Counted from the stretch's first letter, positions 22,058 through 35,167 are shown. The stretch is 50,014 nucleotides of DNA from Nemertoderma westbladi (GCA_032718475.1 JAUCBJ010007397.1:1-50014), one strand, 5' to 3'. Notes: a model not told the origin generated them from the sequence alone. Made by a program: numbers and translations.

Positions 22058-22920
22058 CACTGGAGCCAAGGTCCTACCAGTTTCCGATGCAGCAAATCCT
22101 CCTGACGCTGGAGCCACGGTCCTACCAGTTCCTGATGCAGCGAATCCTCCTGACGCTGGAGCCACGGTCCTACCAGTTCCTGATGCAGCGAATCCTCCTG
22201 ACGCTGGAGCCACAGTCCTACCAGTTCCTGATGCAGCGAATCCTCCTGACGCTGGAGCCACGGTCCTACCAGTTCTTGATGCAGCGAATCCTCGTGATGC
22301 TGGAGCAACGGTCCTACCAGTTCCTGATGCAGCGAATCCTCGTGATGCTGGAGCCACGGTCCTACCAGTTCCTGATGCAGCGAATCCTCGTGATGCTAGA
22401 GCCACGGTCCTACCAGTTCCTGATGCAGCGAATCCTCGTGATGCTGGAGCCAAGGTCCTACCAGTTCCTGATGCAGCGAATCCTTGTGATGCTGGAGCCA
22501 CGGTCCTACCAGTTCCTGATACAGCGAATCCTCGTGATGCTGGAGCCACGGTCCTACCAGTTCCTGATGCAGCGATTCCTCGTGATGCTGGATCCACGGT
22601 CCTACCAGTTCCCGATGCAGCGAATCCTCGTGATGCTGGAGCCAGGGTCCTACCAGTTCCTGATGCAGCGAATCCTCGTGATACTGGAGCCACGGTCCTA
22701 CCAGTTCCTGATGCAGCGAATCCTCGTGATGCTGGAGCCACGGTCCTACCAGTTCCTGATGCAGCGAATCCTCGTGATGCTGGAGCCACGGTCCTACCAG
22801 TTCCTGATGCAGCGAATCCTCATGATGCTGGAGCCACGGTCCTACCAGTTCCTGATGCAGCGAATCCTCGTGATGCTGGAGCCACGGTCCTACCAGTTCC
22901 TGATGCAGCGAATCCTTGTG
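22058..22920 (+). repeat. 48-bp minisatellite, first block (about 18 units)
   Basis: Head-to-tail 48-bp units whose core reads GAGCCACGGTCCTACCAGTT then CCTGATGCAGCGAATCCTCG then TGATGCTG. Early units carry CCTGACGCTG and later ones CGTGATGCTG. Because 48 is divisible by 3, several frames on both strands stay open without implying a gene. Confidence 0.95.
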
Positions 22921-23291
22921 TAGGATTTTGAAAGAGATTTAATGCAGCTCGTATTCCAATTCAATCTGCATTTGCATGTCTCAACAGAAACGACTACTGG
23001 TGTAGTAGTAGTGGTGCGTTCAGCAGTATAAATCCGCTCCTTTCCGTAAACTCATTTACTATAATTAGGTATTCACTTTCAGTCAATTTGAAAACATCTT
23101 TAAGATAAGAGGATAGCCAGCAACGGACTATAATTTATTAAATTTATGCAACATTTGCATTTTCAGAAAGTATGAGGAGCATGGCAACCGGGGCTACTTG
23201 TTCTCCCCGGTTGCATTTGAGACTTTGGGCAGACCAGGGTCAGCAACAAGCCAGTTTCTCAAGGAAATCGGGAAAAGGATCCGGGAAGTGA
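22921..23291 (+). promoter_or_regulatory. Promoter-like leader of the 48-bp array (copy 2)
   Basis: Repeats 21,687-22,057 at an offset of exactly 1,234 bp with almost no change (one T/C noticed, in CAGAAAYGACTACTGG). Both octamers, the TATAAA and the hairpin (23,184-23,193 with 23,205-23,214) are preserved. The duplicated module is therefore leader plus about 18 array units. Confidence 0.5.
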
Positions 23292-26200
23292 CACTGGAGC
23301 CAAGGTCCTACCAGTTCCCGATGCAGCGAATCCTCCTGACGCTGGAGCCACGGTCCTACCAGTTCCCGATGCAGCGAATCCTCCTGACGCTGGAGCCACG
23401 GTCCCACAAGTTCCCGATGCAGCGAATCCTCCTGAAGCTGGAGCCACGGTCCTACCACTTCCCGATGCAGCGAATCCTCCTGACGCTGGAGCCACGGTCC
23501 TACCAGTTCCCAATGCAGCGAATCCTCCTGACGCTGGAACCACGGTCCTACCAGTTCTTGATGCAGCGAATCCTCGTGATGCTGGAGCCACGGTCCTACC
23601 AGTTCCTGATGCAGCGAATCCTCGTGATGCTGGAGCCACAGTCCTACCAGTTCCCGATGCAGCGAATCCTCCTGACGCTGGAGCCAAGGTCCTACCAGTT
23701 GCTGATGCAGCGAATCCTCGTGACGCTGGAGCCAAGGTCCTACCAGTTCCCGATGCAGCGAATCTTCGTGACATTGGAGCCACAGTCCTACCAGTTCCTG
23801 ATGCAGCGAATCCTCGTGATGCTGGAGCCACGGTCCTACCAGTTCCTGATGCAGCGAATCCTCCTGACGCTGGAGCCACGGTCCTACCAGTTCCTGATGC
23901 AGCGAATCCTTGTGACATTGGAGCCACAGTCCTACCAGTTCCTGATGCAGCGAATCCTCGTGATGCTGGAGCCACGGTCCTACCAGTTCCTGATGCAGCG
24001 AATCCTCCTGACGCTGGAGCCACGGTCCTACCAGTTCCTGATGCAGCGAATCCTCCTGACGCTGGAGCCACGGTCCTACCAGTTCCTGATGCAGCGAATC
24101 CTCCTGACGCTGGAGCCACGGTCCTACCAGTTCTTGATGCAGCGAATCCTCGTGATGCTGGAGCCACGGTCCTACCAGTTCCTGATGCAGCGAATCCTCG
24201 TTATGATGGAGCCACGGTCCTACCAGTTCCTGATGCAGCGAATCCTCGTGATGCTAGAGCCACGGTCCTACCAGTTCCTGATGCAGCGAATCCTCGTGAT
24301 GCTGGAGCCAAGGTCCTACCAGTTCCTGATGCAGCGAATCCTCGTGATGCTGGAGCCACGGTCCTACCAGTTCCTGATGCAGCGAATCCTCGTGATGCTG
24401 GAGCCACGGTCCTACCAGTTCCTGATGCAGCGAATCCTCGTGATGCTGGAGCCACGGTCCTACCAGTTCCTGTTGCACGAATCCTCGTGATGCTGGAGCC
24501 ACGGTCCTACCAGTTCCTGATGCAGCGAATCCTCGTGATGCTGGATCCACGGTCCTACCAGTTCCCGATGCAGCGAATCCTCGTGATACTGGAGCCACGG
24601 TCCTACCAGTTCTTGATGCAGCGAATCCTCGTGATGCTCGAGCCACGGTCCTACCAGTTCCTGATGCTGCGAATCCTCGTGATGCTGGAGCCACGGTCCT
24701 ACCAGTTCCTGATGCAGCGAATCCTCGTGATGCTGGAGCCACGGTCCTACCAGTTCCTGAGGCAGCGAATCCTCGTGATGCTGGAGCCACGGTTCTACCA
24801 GTTCCCGATGCAGCGAATCCTCGTGACGCTGGAGCCACGGTCCTACCAGTTCCTGATGCAGCGAATCCTCGTGACACTGGACCCACGGTCGCACCAGTTC
24901 CTGCAGCGAATCCTCGTGACGCTGGAGCCACAGTCCTACCAGTTCCTGATGCAGCGAATCCTCGTGACACTGGAGCCACGGTCGCATCAGTTCCTGCAGT
25001 GAATCCTCGTGACGCTGGAGCCACAGTCCTACCAGTTCCCAATGCAGCGAATCCTCGTGACACTGGAGCCACAGTCGCACCAGTTCCTGCGGCGAATCCT
25101 CGTGACACTGGAGCCACGGTCGCACCAGTTCCTGCAGCAAATCTTCATGACGCTGGAGCGACAGTCCTACCAGTTCCTGATGCAGAGAATCCACGTGACA
25201 TTGGAGCCATGGTCCTACCAGTTCCTGGTGCAGCGAATCCACGTGACGCTGGAGCCACGGTCCTACCAGTTCCTGCAGCAAATCCTCGTGACGCTGGAGC
25301 CACAGTCCTACCAGTTCCCGATGCAGCGAATCCCCGTGACGTTGGAGCCACGGTCCTACCACTTCCTGTAGCAAATCCTCGTGACGCTGGAGCCACAGTC
25401 CTACCAGTTCCTGATGCAGGGAATCCTCGTGACATTGGAGCCATGGTCCTACCAGTTCCTGGTGCAGCAAATCCTCGTGACGCTGGAGCCACGGTCCTAC
25501 CAGTTCCTGCAGCAAATCCTCGTGACGCTGGAGCCACAGTCCTACCAGTTCCCGATGCAGCGAATCCTCATGACGTTGGTGCCACAGTCCTACCAGTTCC
25601 TGTAGCAAATCCTCGTGACGCTGGAGCCATAGTCCTACCAGTTCCTGATGCAGCGAATCCTCGTGACATTGGATGCATGGTCCTACCAGTTCCTGGTGCG
25701 GCGACTCCTCGTGACGCTGAAGCCACGGTCCTACCAGTTCCTGCAGCGAATCCTTGTGACGCTGGAGCCAAGGTCCTACCAGTTCCTGATGCAGCGAGTC
25801 CTTGTGATGCTGGAGCCACGGTCCTACCAGTTCCTGATGCAGCGAATCCTCGTGATGCTGGAGCCATGGTCCTACCAGTTCCTGATGCAGCGAATCCTCG
25901 TGATGCTGGAGCCACGGTCCTACCAGTTCGAGATGCAGCGAATCCTCATGACGCTGGAGCCACGGTCCCACCAGTTCCTGAGGCAGTGAATCCTCGTGAC
26001 ACTGGAGCCACGGTCCTACCAGTTCCCGATGCAGCGAATCCTCGTGACCCTGGAGCCATAGTCCTACCAGTTCCCGATGCAGCGAATCCTCGTGATGCTG
26101 GAGCCATAGTCCTACCAGTTCCCGATGCAGTGAATTCTCGTGATACTGGAGCCATGGTCCTACCAGTTCCCGATGCAGTGAATCCTCATGACGTGGGAGC

Positions 26201-29200
26201 CACAGTCCTACCAGTTCCCGATGCAGTGAATCCTCATGACCCTGGAGCCACGGTCCTACCAGTTCCCGATGCAGCGAATCCTCATGATGCTAGAGCCACG
26301 GTCCTACGAGTTCCCGATGCACCGAATCCTCGTCACGCTGGAGCCACGGTCCTACCAGTTCCTGATGCAGCGAATCCTCGTGACGCTGGAGCCACAGTCC
26401 TACCAGTTCCTAATGCAGTGAATCCTCGTGCCACTGGAGCCACGGTCCTACCAGTTCTTGATGCTGCGAATCCTCATGATGCTGGAGCCATGGTCCTACC
26501 AGTTCCCGATGCGGTGAATCCTCATGACGTTGGAGCCATGGTCCTACCAGTTCCTGATGCAACGAATCCTCGTGACGCTGGAGCCACGGTCCTACCAGTT
26601 CCTGATGAAGGGAATCTTCGTGATGCTGGAGCCACGGTCCTACCTGTTCCTGATGCAGCGAATCCTCATTGCGCTGGAGGCACGGTCCTACCAGTTCCAG
26701 ATACAGCGAATCCTCGTGGCGCTGGAGCCACGGTCCTACCAGTTCCTGATGCAGCGAATCCTTGTGACGCTGGAGCCACGGTCCTACCAGTTCCTGATGC
26801 AGCGAATCCTCGTGACGCTGGAGCCACAGTCCTACCAGTTCCTAATGCAGTGAATCCTCGTGCCACTGGAGCCACGGTCCTACCAGTTCTTGATGGTGCG
26901 AATCCTCATGATGCTGGACCCATGGTCCTACCAGTTCCCGATGCGGTGAATCCTCATGACGTTGGAGCCATGGTCCTACCAGTTCCTGATGCAACGAATC
27001 CTCGTGGCGCTGGAGCCACGGTCCTACCAGTTCCTGATGCAGGGAATCTTCGTGATGCTGGAGCCACGGTCCTACCTGTTCCTGATGCAGCGAATCCTCA
27101 TTGCGCTGGAGGCACGGTCCTACCTGTTCCAGATACAGCGAATCCTCGTGGCGCTGGAGCCACGGTCCTACCAGTTCCTGATGCAGCGAATCCTCGTGAC
27201 GCTGGAGCCATAGTCCTACTAGTTCCTGATACAGCGAATCCTCGTGAGGCTGGAGCCACGGTCCTACCAGTTCGAGATGCAGAGAATCCTCATGATGCTG
27301 GAGCCACGGTCCCACCAGTTCCTGAGGCAGTGAATCCTCGTGACACTGGAGCCACGGTCCTACCAGTTCCCGATGCAGCGAATCCTCGTGACCCTGGAGC
27401 CATAGTCCTACCAGTTCCCGATGCAGCGAATCCTCGTGATGCTGGAGCCATAGTCCTACCAGTTCCCGATGCAGTGAATTCTCGTGATACTGGAGCCATG
27501 GTCCTACCAGTTCCCGATGCAGTGAATCCTCATGACGTGGGAGCCACAGTCCTACCAGTTCCCGATGCAGTGAATCCTCATGACCCTGGAGCCACGGTCC
27601 TACCAGTTCCCGATGCAGCGAATCCTCATGATGCTAGAGCCACGGTCCTACGAGTTCCTGATGCACCGAATCCTCGTCACGCTGGAGCCACGGTCCTACC
27701 AGTTCCTGATGCAGCGAATCCTCGTGACGCTGGAGCCACAGTCCTACCAGTTCCTAATGCAGTGAATCCTCGTGCCACTGGAGCCACGGTCCTACCAGTT
27801 CTTGATGCTGCGAATCCTCATGATGCTGGACCCATGGTCCTACCAGTTCCCGATGCGGTGAATCCTCATGACGTTGGAGCCATGGTCCTACCAGTTCCTG
27901 ATGCAACGAATCCTCGTGACGCTGGAGCCACGGTCCTACCAGTTCCTGATGAAGGGAATCTTCGTGATGCTGGAGCCACGGTCCTACCTGTTCCTGATGC
28001 AGCGAATCCTCATTGCGCTGGAGGCACGGTCCTACCAGTTCCAGATACAGCGAATCCTCGTGGCGCTGGAGCCACGGTCCTACCAGTTCCTGATGCAGCG
28101 AATCCTCGTGACGCTGGAGCCACGGTCCTACCAGTTCCTGATGCAGCGAATCCTCGTGACGCTGGAGCCACAGTCCTACCAGTTCCTAATGCAGTGAATC
28201 CTCGTGCCACTGGAGCCACGGTCCTACCAGTTCTTGATGCTGCGAATCCTCATGATGCTGGACCCATGGTCCTACCAGTTCCCGATGCGGTGAATCCTCA
28301 TGACGTTGGAGCCATGGTCATACCAGTTCCTGATGCAACGAATCCTCGTGGCGCTGGAGCCACGGTCCTACCAGTTCCTGATGCAGGGAATCTTCGTGAT
28401 GCTGGAGCCACGGTCCTACCTGTTCCTGATGCAGCGAATCCTCATTGCGCTGGAGGCACGGTCCTACCTGTTCCAGATACAGCGAATCCTCGCGGCGCTG
28501 GAGCCACGGTCCTACCAGTTCCTGATGCAGCGAATCCTCGTGACGCTGGAGCCATGGTCCTACTAGTTCCTGATGCAGCGAATCCTCGTGAGGCTGGAGC
28601 CACGGTCCTACCAGTTCGAGATGCAGCGAATCCTCATGACGCTGGAGCCACGGTCCCACCAGTTCCTGATGCAGCGAATCCTCGTGATGCTGGAGCCACG
28701 GTCCTACCAGTTCCTGATGCAGCGAATCCTCGTGATGCTGGAGCCACGGTCCTACCAGTTCCTGATGCAGCGAATCCTCGTGATGCTGGAGCCACGGTCC
28801 TACCAGTTCCTGATGCACGAATCCTCATGATGCTGGAGCCACGGTCCTACCAGTTCCTGATGCAGCGAATCCTCGTGATGCTGGATCCACGGTCCTACCA
28901 GTTCCCGATGCAGCGAATCCTCGTGATGCTGGAGCCACGGTCCTACCAGTTCCTGATGCAGCGAATCCTCGTGATACTGGAGCCACGGTCCTACCAGTTC
29001 CTGATGCAGCGAATCCTCGTGATGCTGGATCCACGGTCCTACCAGTTCCCGATGCAGCGAATCCTCGTGATGCTGGAGCCACGGTCCTACCAGTTCCTGA
29101 TGCAGCGAATCCTCGTGATGCTGGAGCCACGGTCCTACCAGTTCCTGATGCAGCGAATCCTCGTGATGCTGGAGCCACGGTCCTACCAGTTCCTGATGCA

Positions 29201-32200
29201 GCGAATCCTCGTGATGCTGGAGCCACGGTTCTACCAGTTCCCGATGCAGCGAATCCTCGTGACGCTGGAGCCACGGTCCTACCAGTTCCTGATGCAGCGA
29301 ATCCTCGTGACACTGGACCCACGGTCGCACCAGTTCCTGCAGCGAATCCTCGTGACGCTGGAGCCACAGTCCTACCAGTTCCTGATGCAGCGAATCCTCG
29401 TGACACTGGAGCCACGGTCGCACCAGTTCCTGCAGTGAATCCTCGTGACGCTGGAGCCACAGTCCTACCAGTTCCCAATGCAGCGAATCCTCGTGACACT
29501 GGAGCCACAGTCGCACCAGTTCCTGCGGCGAATCCTCGTGACACTGGAGCCACGGTCGCACCAGTTCCTGCAGCAAATCTTCATGACGCTGGAGCGACAG
29601 TCCTACCAGTTCCTGATGCAGAGAATCCACGTGACATTGGAGCCATGGTCCTACCAGTTCCTGGTGCAGCGAATCCTCGTGACGCTGGAGCCACGGTCCT
29701 ACCAGTTCCTGCAGCGAATCCTCGTGAAGCTGGAGCCACAGTCCTACCAGTTCCCGATGCAGCGAATCCCCGTGACGTTGGAGCCACGGTCCTACCACTT
29801 CCTGTAGCAAATCCTCGTGACGCTGGAGCCACAGTCCTACCAGTTCCTGATGCAGGGAATCCTCGTGACATTGGAGCCATGGTCCTACCAGTTCCTGGTG
29901 CAGCAAATCCTCGTGACGCTGGAGCCACGGTCCTACCAGTTCCTGCAGTAAATCCTCGTGACGCTGGAGCCACAGTCCTACCAGTTCCCGATGCAGCGAA
30001 TCCTCATGACGTTGGTGCCACAGTCCTACCAGTTCCTGTAGCAAATCCTCGTGACGCTGGAGCCATAGTCCTACCAGTTCCTGATGCAGCGAATCCTCGT
30101 GACATTGGATGCATGGTCCTACCAGTTCCTGGTGCGGCGACTCCTCGTGACGCTGAAGCCACGGTCCTACCAGTTCCTGCAGCGAATCCTTGAGACGCTG
30201 GAGCCAAGGTCCTACCAGTTCCTGATGCAGCGAGTCCTCGTGATGCTGGAGCCACGGTCCTACCAGTTCCTGATGCAGCGAATCCTCGTGATGCTGGAGC
30301 CATGGTCCTACCAGTTCCTGATGCAGCGAATCCTCGTGATGCTGGAGCCACGGTCCTACCAGTTCGAGATGCAGCGAATCCTCATGACGCTGGAGCCACG
30401 GTCCCACCAGTTCCTGAGGCAGTGAATCCACGTGACACTGGAGCCACGGTCCTACCAGTTCCCGATGCAGCGAATCCTCGTGACCCTGGAGCCATAGTCC
30501 TACCAGTTCCCGATGCAGCGAATCCTCGTGATGCTGGAGCCATAGTCCTACCAGTTCCCGATGCAGTGAATTCTCGTGATACTGGAGCCATGGTCCTACC
30601 AGTTCCCGATGCAGTGAATCCTCATGACGTGGGAGCCACAGTCCTACCAGTTCCCGATGCAGTGAATCCTCATGACCCTGGAGCCACGGTCCTACCAGTT
30701 CCCGATGCAGCGAATCCTCATGATGCTAGAGCCACGGTCCTACGAGTTCCCGATGCACCGAATCCTCGTCACGCTGGAGCCACGGTCCTACCAGTTCCTG
30801 ATGCAGCGAATCCTCGTGACGCTGGAGCCACAGTCCTACCAGTTCCTAATGCAGTGAATCCTCGTGCCACTGGAGCCACGGTCCTACCAGTTCTTGATGC
30901 TGCGAATCCTCATGATGCTGGACCCATGGTCCTACCAGTTCCCGATGCGGTGAATCCTCATGACGTTGGAGCCATGGTCCTACCAGTTCCTGATGCAACG
31001 AATCCTCGTGACGCTGGAGCCACGGTCCTACCAGTTCCTGATGAAGGGAATCTTCGTGATGCTGGAGCCACGGTCCTACCTGTTCCTGATGCAGCGAATC
31101 CTCATTGCGCTGGAGGCACGGTCCTACCAGTTCCAGATACAGCGAATCCTCGTGGCGCTGGAGCCACGGTCCTACCAGTTCCTGATGCAGCGAATCCTTG
31201 TGACGCTGGAGCCACGGTCCTACCAGTTCCTGATGCAGCGAATCCTCGTGACGCTGGAGCCACAGTCCTACCAGTTCCTAATGCAGTGAATCCTCGTGCC
31301 ACTGGAGCCACGGTCCTACCAGTTCTTGATGCTGCGAATCCTCATGATGCTGGACCCATGGTCCTACCAGTTCCCGATGCGGTGAATCCTCATGACGTTG
31401 GAGCCATGGTCCTACCAGTTCCTGATGCAACGAATCCTCGTGACGCTGGAGCCACGGTCCTACCAGTTCCTGATGCAGGGAATCTTCGTGATGCTGGAGC
31501 CACGGTCCTACCTGTTCCTGATGCAGCGAATCCTCATTGCGCTGGAGGCACGGTCCTACCTGTTCCAGATACAGTGAATCCTCGTGGCGCTGGAGCCACG
31601 GTCCTACCAGTTCCTGATGCAGCGAATCCTCGTGACGCTGGAGCCATGGTCCTACTAGTTCCTGATGCAGCGAATCCTCGTGAGGCTGGAGCCACGGTCC
31701 TACCAGTTCGAGATGCAGCGAATCCTCATGACGCTGGAGCCACGGTCCCACCAGTTCCTGAGGCAGTGAATCCTCGTGACACTGGAGCCACGGTCCTACT
31801 AGTTCCTGATGCAGCGAATCCTCGTGAGGCTGGAGCCACGGTCCTACCAGTTCCCGATGCAGCGAATCCTCGTGACGCTGGAGCCACGGTCCTACCAGTT
31901 CCTGATGCAGCAAATCCTCGTGACGCTGGAGCCACGGTCCTACCAGTTCCTGATGCAGCGAATCCTCATGAGGCTGGAGCCACGGTCCAACCAGTTCCCC
32001 ATGCTCAGTCAATCTTCATGACGCTGGAGCCACGGTCCTACCAGTTCCTGATGCGGTGAATCCTCGTGATGCTGGAGCCACGGTCCTACCAGTTCCTGAT
32101 GCAGCGAATCCTCGTGATGCTGGAGCCACGGTCCTACCAGTTCTTGATGCAGCTAATCCTCGTGAGGTGGGAGCCATGGTCCTACCAGTTTCTGATGCAG

Positions 32201-32310
32201 CGAATCCTCATGATGCTGGAGCCACGGTCCTACCAGTTCCTGATGCAGCGAATCCTCATGACGCTGGAGCCACGGTCCTACCAGTTCCTGATGCAGCGAA
32301 TCCTCATCGC
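23292..32310 (+). repeat. 48-bp minisatellite, main block (about 188 units) with higher-order repeats
   Basis: Continuous array of the same 48-bp unit with 45-bp variants (loss of GAT) and a few 1-nt deletions (near 24,475 and 28,815) that shift the frame. Higher-order structure: a 432-bp period (26,524 against 26,956; 27,868 against 28,300; 30,960 against 31,392); a 1,344-bp block of 28 units at 25,981-27,324, 27,325-28,668 and 30,417-31,760; and a block of about 4.34-4.44 kb beginning at 24,475 and again at 28,815. It ends near 32,310 in single-copy sequence. It lies wholly within receptor intron 2. Confidence 0.93.
25981..28668 (+). repeat. Two adjacent 1,344-bp higher-order units of the array
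   Basis: AGGCAGTGAATCCTCGTGAC at 25,981 recurs at 27,325, and the following 1.3 kb carries the same ordered variants (ATAGTCC, ATTCTCGTGATAC, GACGTGGG, GAAGGGAATCTTCG). A third copy stands alone at 30,417-31,760. The order of variants shows block duplication rather than independent mutation. Confidence 0.9.
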
Positions 32311-33339
32311 AATTCACCAGGGGAATGCTGCATCAGTAATGGGGACGATGGACTGCATAGATGGAGATGGGGGGATTTATTAGCAGTACTTAAATGCCCG
32401 CCTCACCGCCGGTCCTGTACAGTAAAATTACCCATTGATTTTGAAAATCTCTGTTAAAATGGGATTTAGTTAAAAATTATTAGTTTATAGTAATTAATAT
32501 CACTGATTTTAAGGTAAATTAATGTTAAGTCTGTTATTTAAGGTATTTTACGTCTGTCTGCCTGTCTAACTACTGTATTCATGTTGAATTTGTGTTTATT
32601 TACTTTTGCTTAGATCTCCATTAATTATTGCCATTTGTGGCAATGGCCGATGTACATTTTGTAACATAAATATCTATCATTCTGCTATCATTAATCATAT
32701 TCGAACCTATTTTGACATGCATCATATAAATTATATGATGACAGTAATATTTATGCTGTAATGTGTCAAACCTACTATCTATACCGCCTTGGATAAGGTA
32801 GAGTAGTTTATGACAGAATCATCTTTCGCCCCTTCGATTGATAATCTGATCGCTGATTGTATGTTACTCACAGGCAGTGATGATGCAAAGATGATTTTCA
32901 CACCAATAGCGACTTAGGGATGAGGTAGATCAACATGCTTTTGTTGTTATCCTTGGAGGCTTCAATACATCTGTCTCTCTGCTCAAGTATTCCTTGTGTC
33001 TACAACACCATGTCAACCGCCATTCAGAAAATTTACAGGATTTCACCCTTTCCAAAGTACTGGCACACAGTTACAGAAGAAGCATATGCAACTGTATATA
33101 CCCACACAGGTCCCAGTGGTCATGACGTGCGGAAAGCTGTAACTTTCTTTTCAAATTTTATTTAAAAAAAAAATTTGGATTTGGAGTATTGCTTACTCTT
33201 TTTAATATTATTGTTTTTTTGAGTTGATGGGATTACAAAAAAGTTTTTTCTTCAATTCATAAAGTTTAAAATAATTGCGCTGTTCACTGTTGCTTTATTT
33301 ATTTTTTATTTAATATCGTTTCAATTAGGTACATTTTTA
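32311..33339. other. Intronic interval, no gene
   Basis: Sequence right of the array. An array-derived open frame runs a further 140 bp to a TAA near 32,455, but nothing in it is recognisable. The rest is AT-rich with no supported feature. Confidence 0.4.
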
Positions 33340-33392
33340 AGCACCTTGAAATATGCCCAGAAAGGCGCAATATAAATATATATTATTAAGTC
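33340..33392 (+). mobile_element. L2-like LINE/SINE 3' tail
   Basis: GCACCTTGAAATATGCCCAG followed by AAAGGCGCAATATAAATATA and a TATTATTA run. This matches, by recognition, the widespread 3' tail (GAAAGGCGCTATATAAAT then a simple repeat) shared by L2-clade LINEs and the SINEs that use them. Its 5' limit cannot be placed. Confidence 0.55.
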
Positions 33393-35167
33393 GCAAATCG
33401 ACTTGATACTGTTTCGGAGAAACTATGGGTAATTTACGGTTTGGCATTTCCAAACTGATCATCTTGTTATGTGCGGAAATAAACTCAGTCTTCCTTCTAA
33501 CAATACTGTGTCCTCTGCTCGTCATGACTGCAGATTTCCCTGAAGTACCCTGCGGAGGTGTGACGAAAGTTCACTCTTAGGTTTCTCCACTGGTTTGAGA
33601 AGAACAACTTGCGAATGCTGTTAGTGATAGCGGCAATGACTTTCAAAGAAGAAGACAAATATCTCAAGTGCAATGAAATTGAATGGAAAATGGCTATGGA
33701 ATGCAATATGGATTTTTCGCTTTACAATGAGAAAAACCTTCTCGAATCTACGTTGCACTCACTGTACGGTACATCATCAACCTCTGTGACACTGCGGAAG
33801 CGCGAAAGCAGACAATCACAGCACAAAATGAATCTCTAGCCACGAAGGACGAACTGATAACATCAAACCACATGCAGTACCTACGAGCCTAACCTCAAAC
33901 AGGTACATTCACATGCAATGCTAATCACTGATCAATCACACAATTGCTACAATAGGGATGACTGCGGCAGCAACTTCGCTGCTTAACCCCAACGCCAACA
34001 CCCCATAATGCTGTTATCCAACTCCTATACGGGGATGCCATGCAGGAGGTGGTCCTCTGCAAGCAGCCCCACCCCGGGCTCGACTCCCTTGGAAGGCCAA
34101 TACACCTTATCCCACACACCATACATACATCTACATAGGTAACCTGGATCCAGCAGTCACTCTGGAGGCAGTTCAGGACTCCATAACAACTGAGAAAAAA
34201 AATTTGATCAAAAAATTAAAAAAAGACGCTTCATTATATTCTTTCTGCCTTTAATTTGCAACCAGGAAGACCGACTCTCTCGACCGTAGACACAACACTA
34301 TGGAGCACTGGGATTACATATTTACAAAGGGTAAAAAAGGTAATCCCATGGAATATGGGAGGACTGAAAAGCCACCACCGCCCACTAACTTACTGTCTGG
34401 GATGTGGTAGACCAGACCCCAACTTAACCAGAAACTAGACCTAAATCGTTTTTTATATTCCACCTCTCAATGTATCTGGGTTCATATTGCCCCGAAAAAA
34501 TAACCGTCCAGTAATGTAATGTTGTACTCCAATCAGCATACAGTGTTATGGGATCCCTAAACCATGTCCCGCTTTTCTCCATCGAAATCGGAATGGTAAT
34601 ATTTTATATGAAATTCGCAACAATAATCGCTACATAATATGCCATTCAACAGTTGTTCCGTTTCTCAAACAGATTTACAGAGAATCTTAATAAATTCGGA
34701 TTACCTACATATCAGCCTAGTCCATTTTCTCGCCACCTCTAATCGATACTATGACAATTACAAACGCTATTATTGAGAAATTCCCTTATGTAATTCAGTG
34801 CCGACGGTTTAACTACATATAACCACGAGGAACCTGAAACAATCTACGCCGAGAAGAGATATTCCCATGGCCCTTTTGTTTACCATCTGCACCTGGAGAC
34901 GGCCGGAGCAGCGATGTCGGCACATATTAACCCAGTGCACCTCCCACAGGTTTCACCACAAACTCTGTCGGAACACCCAACCATCATCGCTGCAAACTGT
35001 GAGTACAGATTTTGTGGAAACTCCTGCGAAAATCGATACCACGTTCTAGTATGCCCGGAGAGCCCTACTACAATATTTATACATTAATTTTGTTAATTAA
35101 TTATATCAATAAATTAATATTAACTACAGTGTACTGTACAGTCTACTTTCTAGGTGTTTCTACTTAC
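33393..35167. other. Intronic interval, no gene
   Basis: Unique-looking AT-rich sequence; short open frames here lack any recognisable motif. A GC-richer patch at 33,960-34,130 looks like an old repeat fragment but could not be assigned. Confidence 0.35.

Larger units (their letters stand above)
18217..35167 (-). other. Receptor intron 2 (16,951 bp)
   Basis: Bounded by donor GTAAGT (35,167-35,162) and acceptor GCAG (ending 18,217) on the minus strand. It contains LINE copy 2, the whole 48-bp minisatellite array and an L2-like tail. LINE copy 2 lies in the same sense as the receptor. Confidence 0.85.

Noticed and set aside
22058-32310. Regularly spaced repeats as a CRISPR array
   Set aside because: Units are directly adjacent with no unique spacers, in an animal intron. 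It is a minisatellite.
21964-32457. Dozens of long open frames on both strands in the array (up to 1,479 codons)
   Set aside because: The 48-bp unit is divisible by 3 and has no stop in several frames, so long ORFs arise automatically. They share no domain and switch frame at small indels. Only the one frame with fewest interruptions is discussed, as a finding.
34050-34110. GGGCTCGACTCCC resembling a B box
   Set aside because: Single degenerate box only, with no matching A box or tRNA-like fold.
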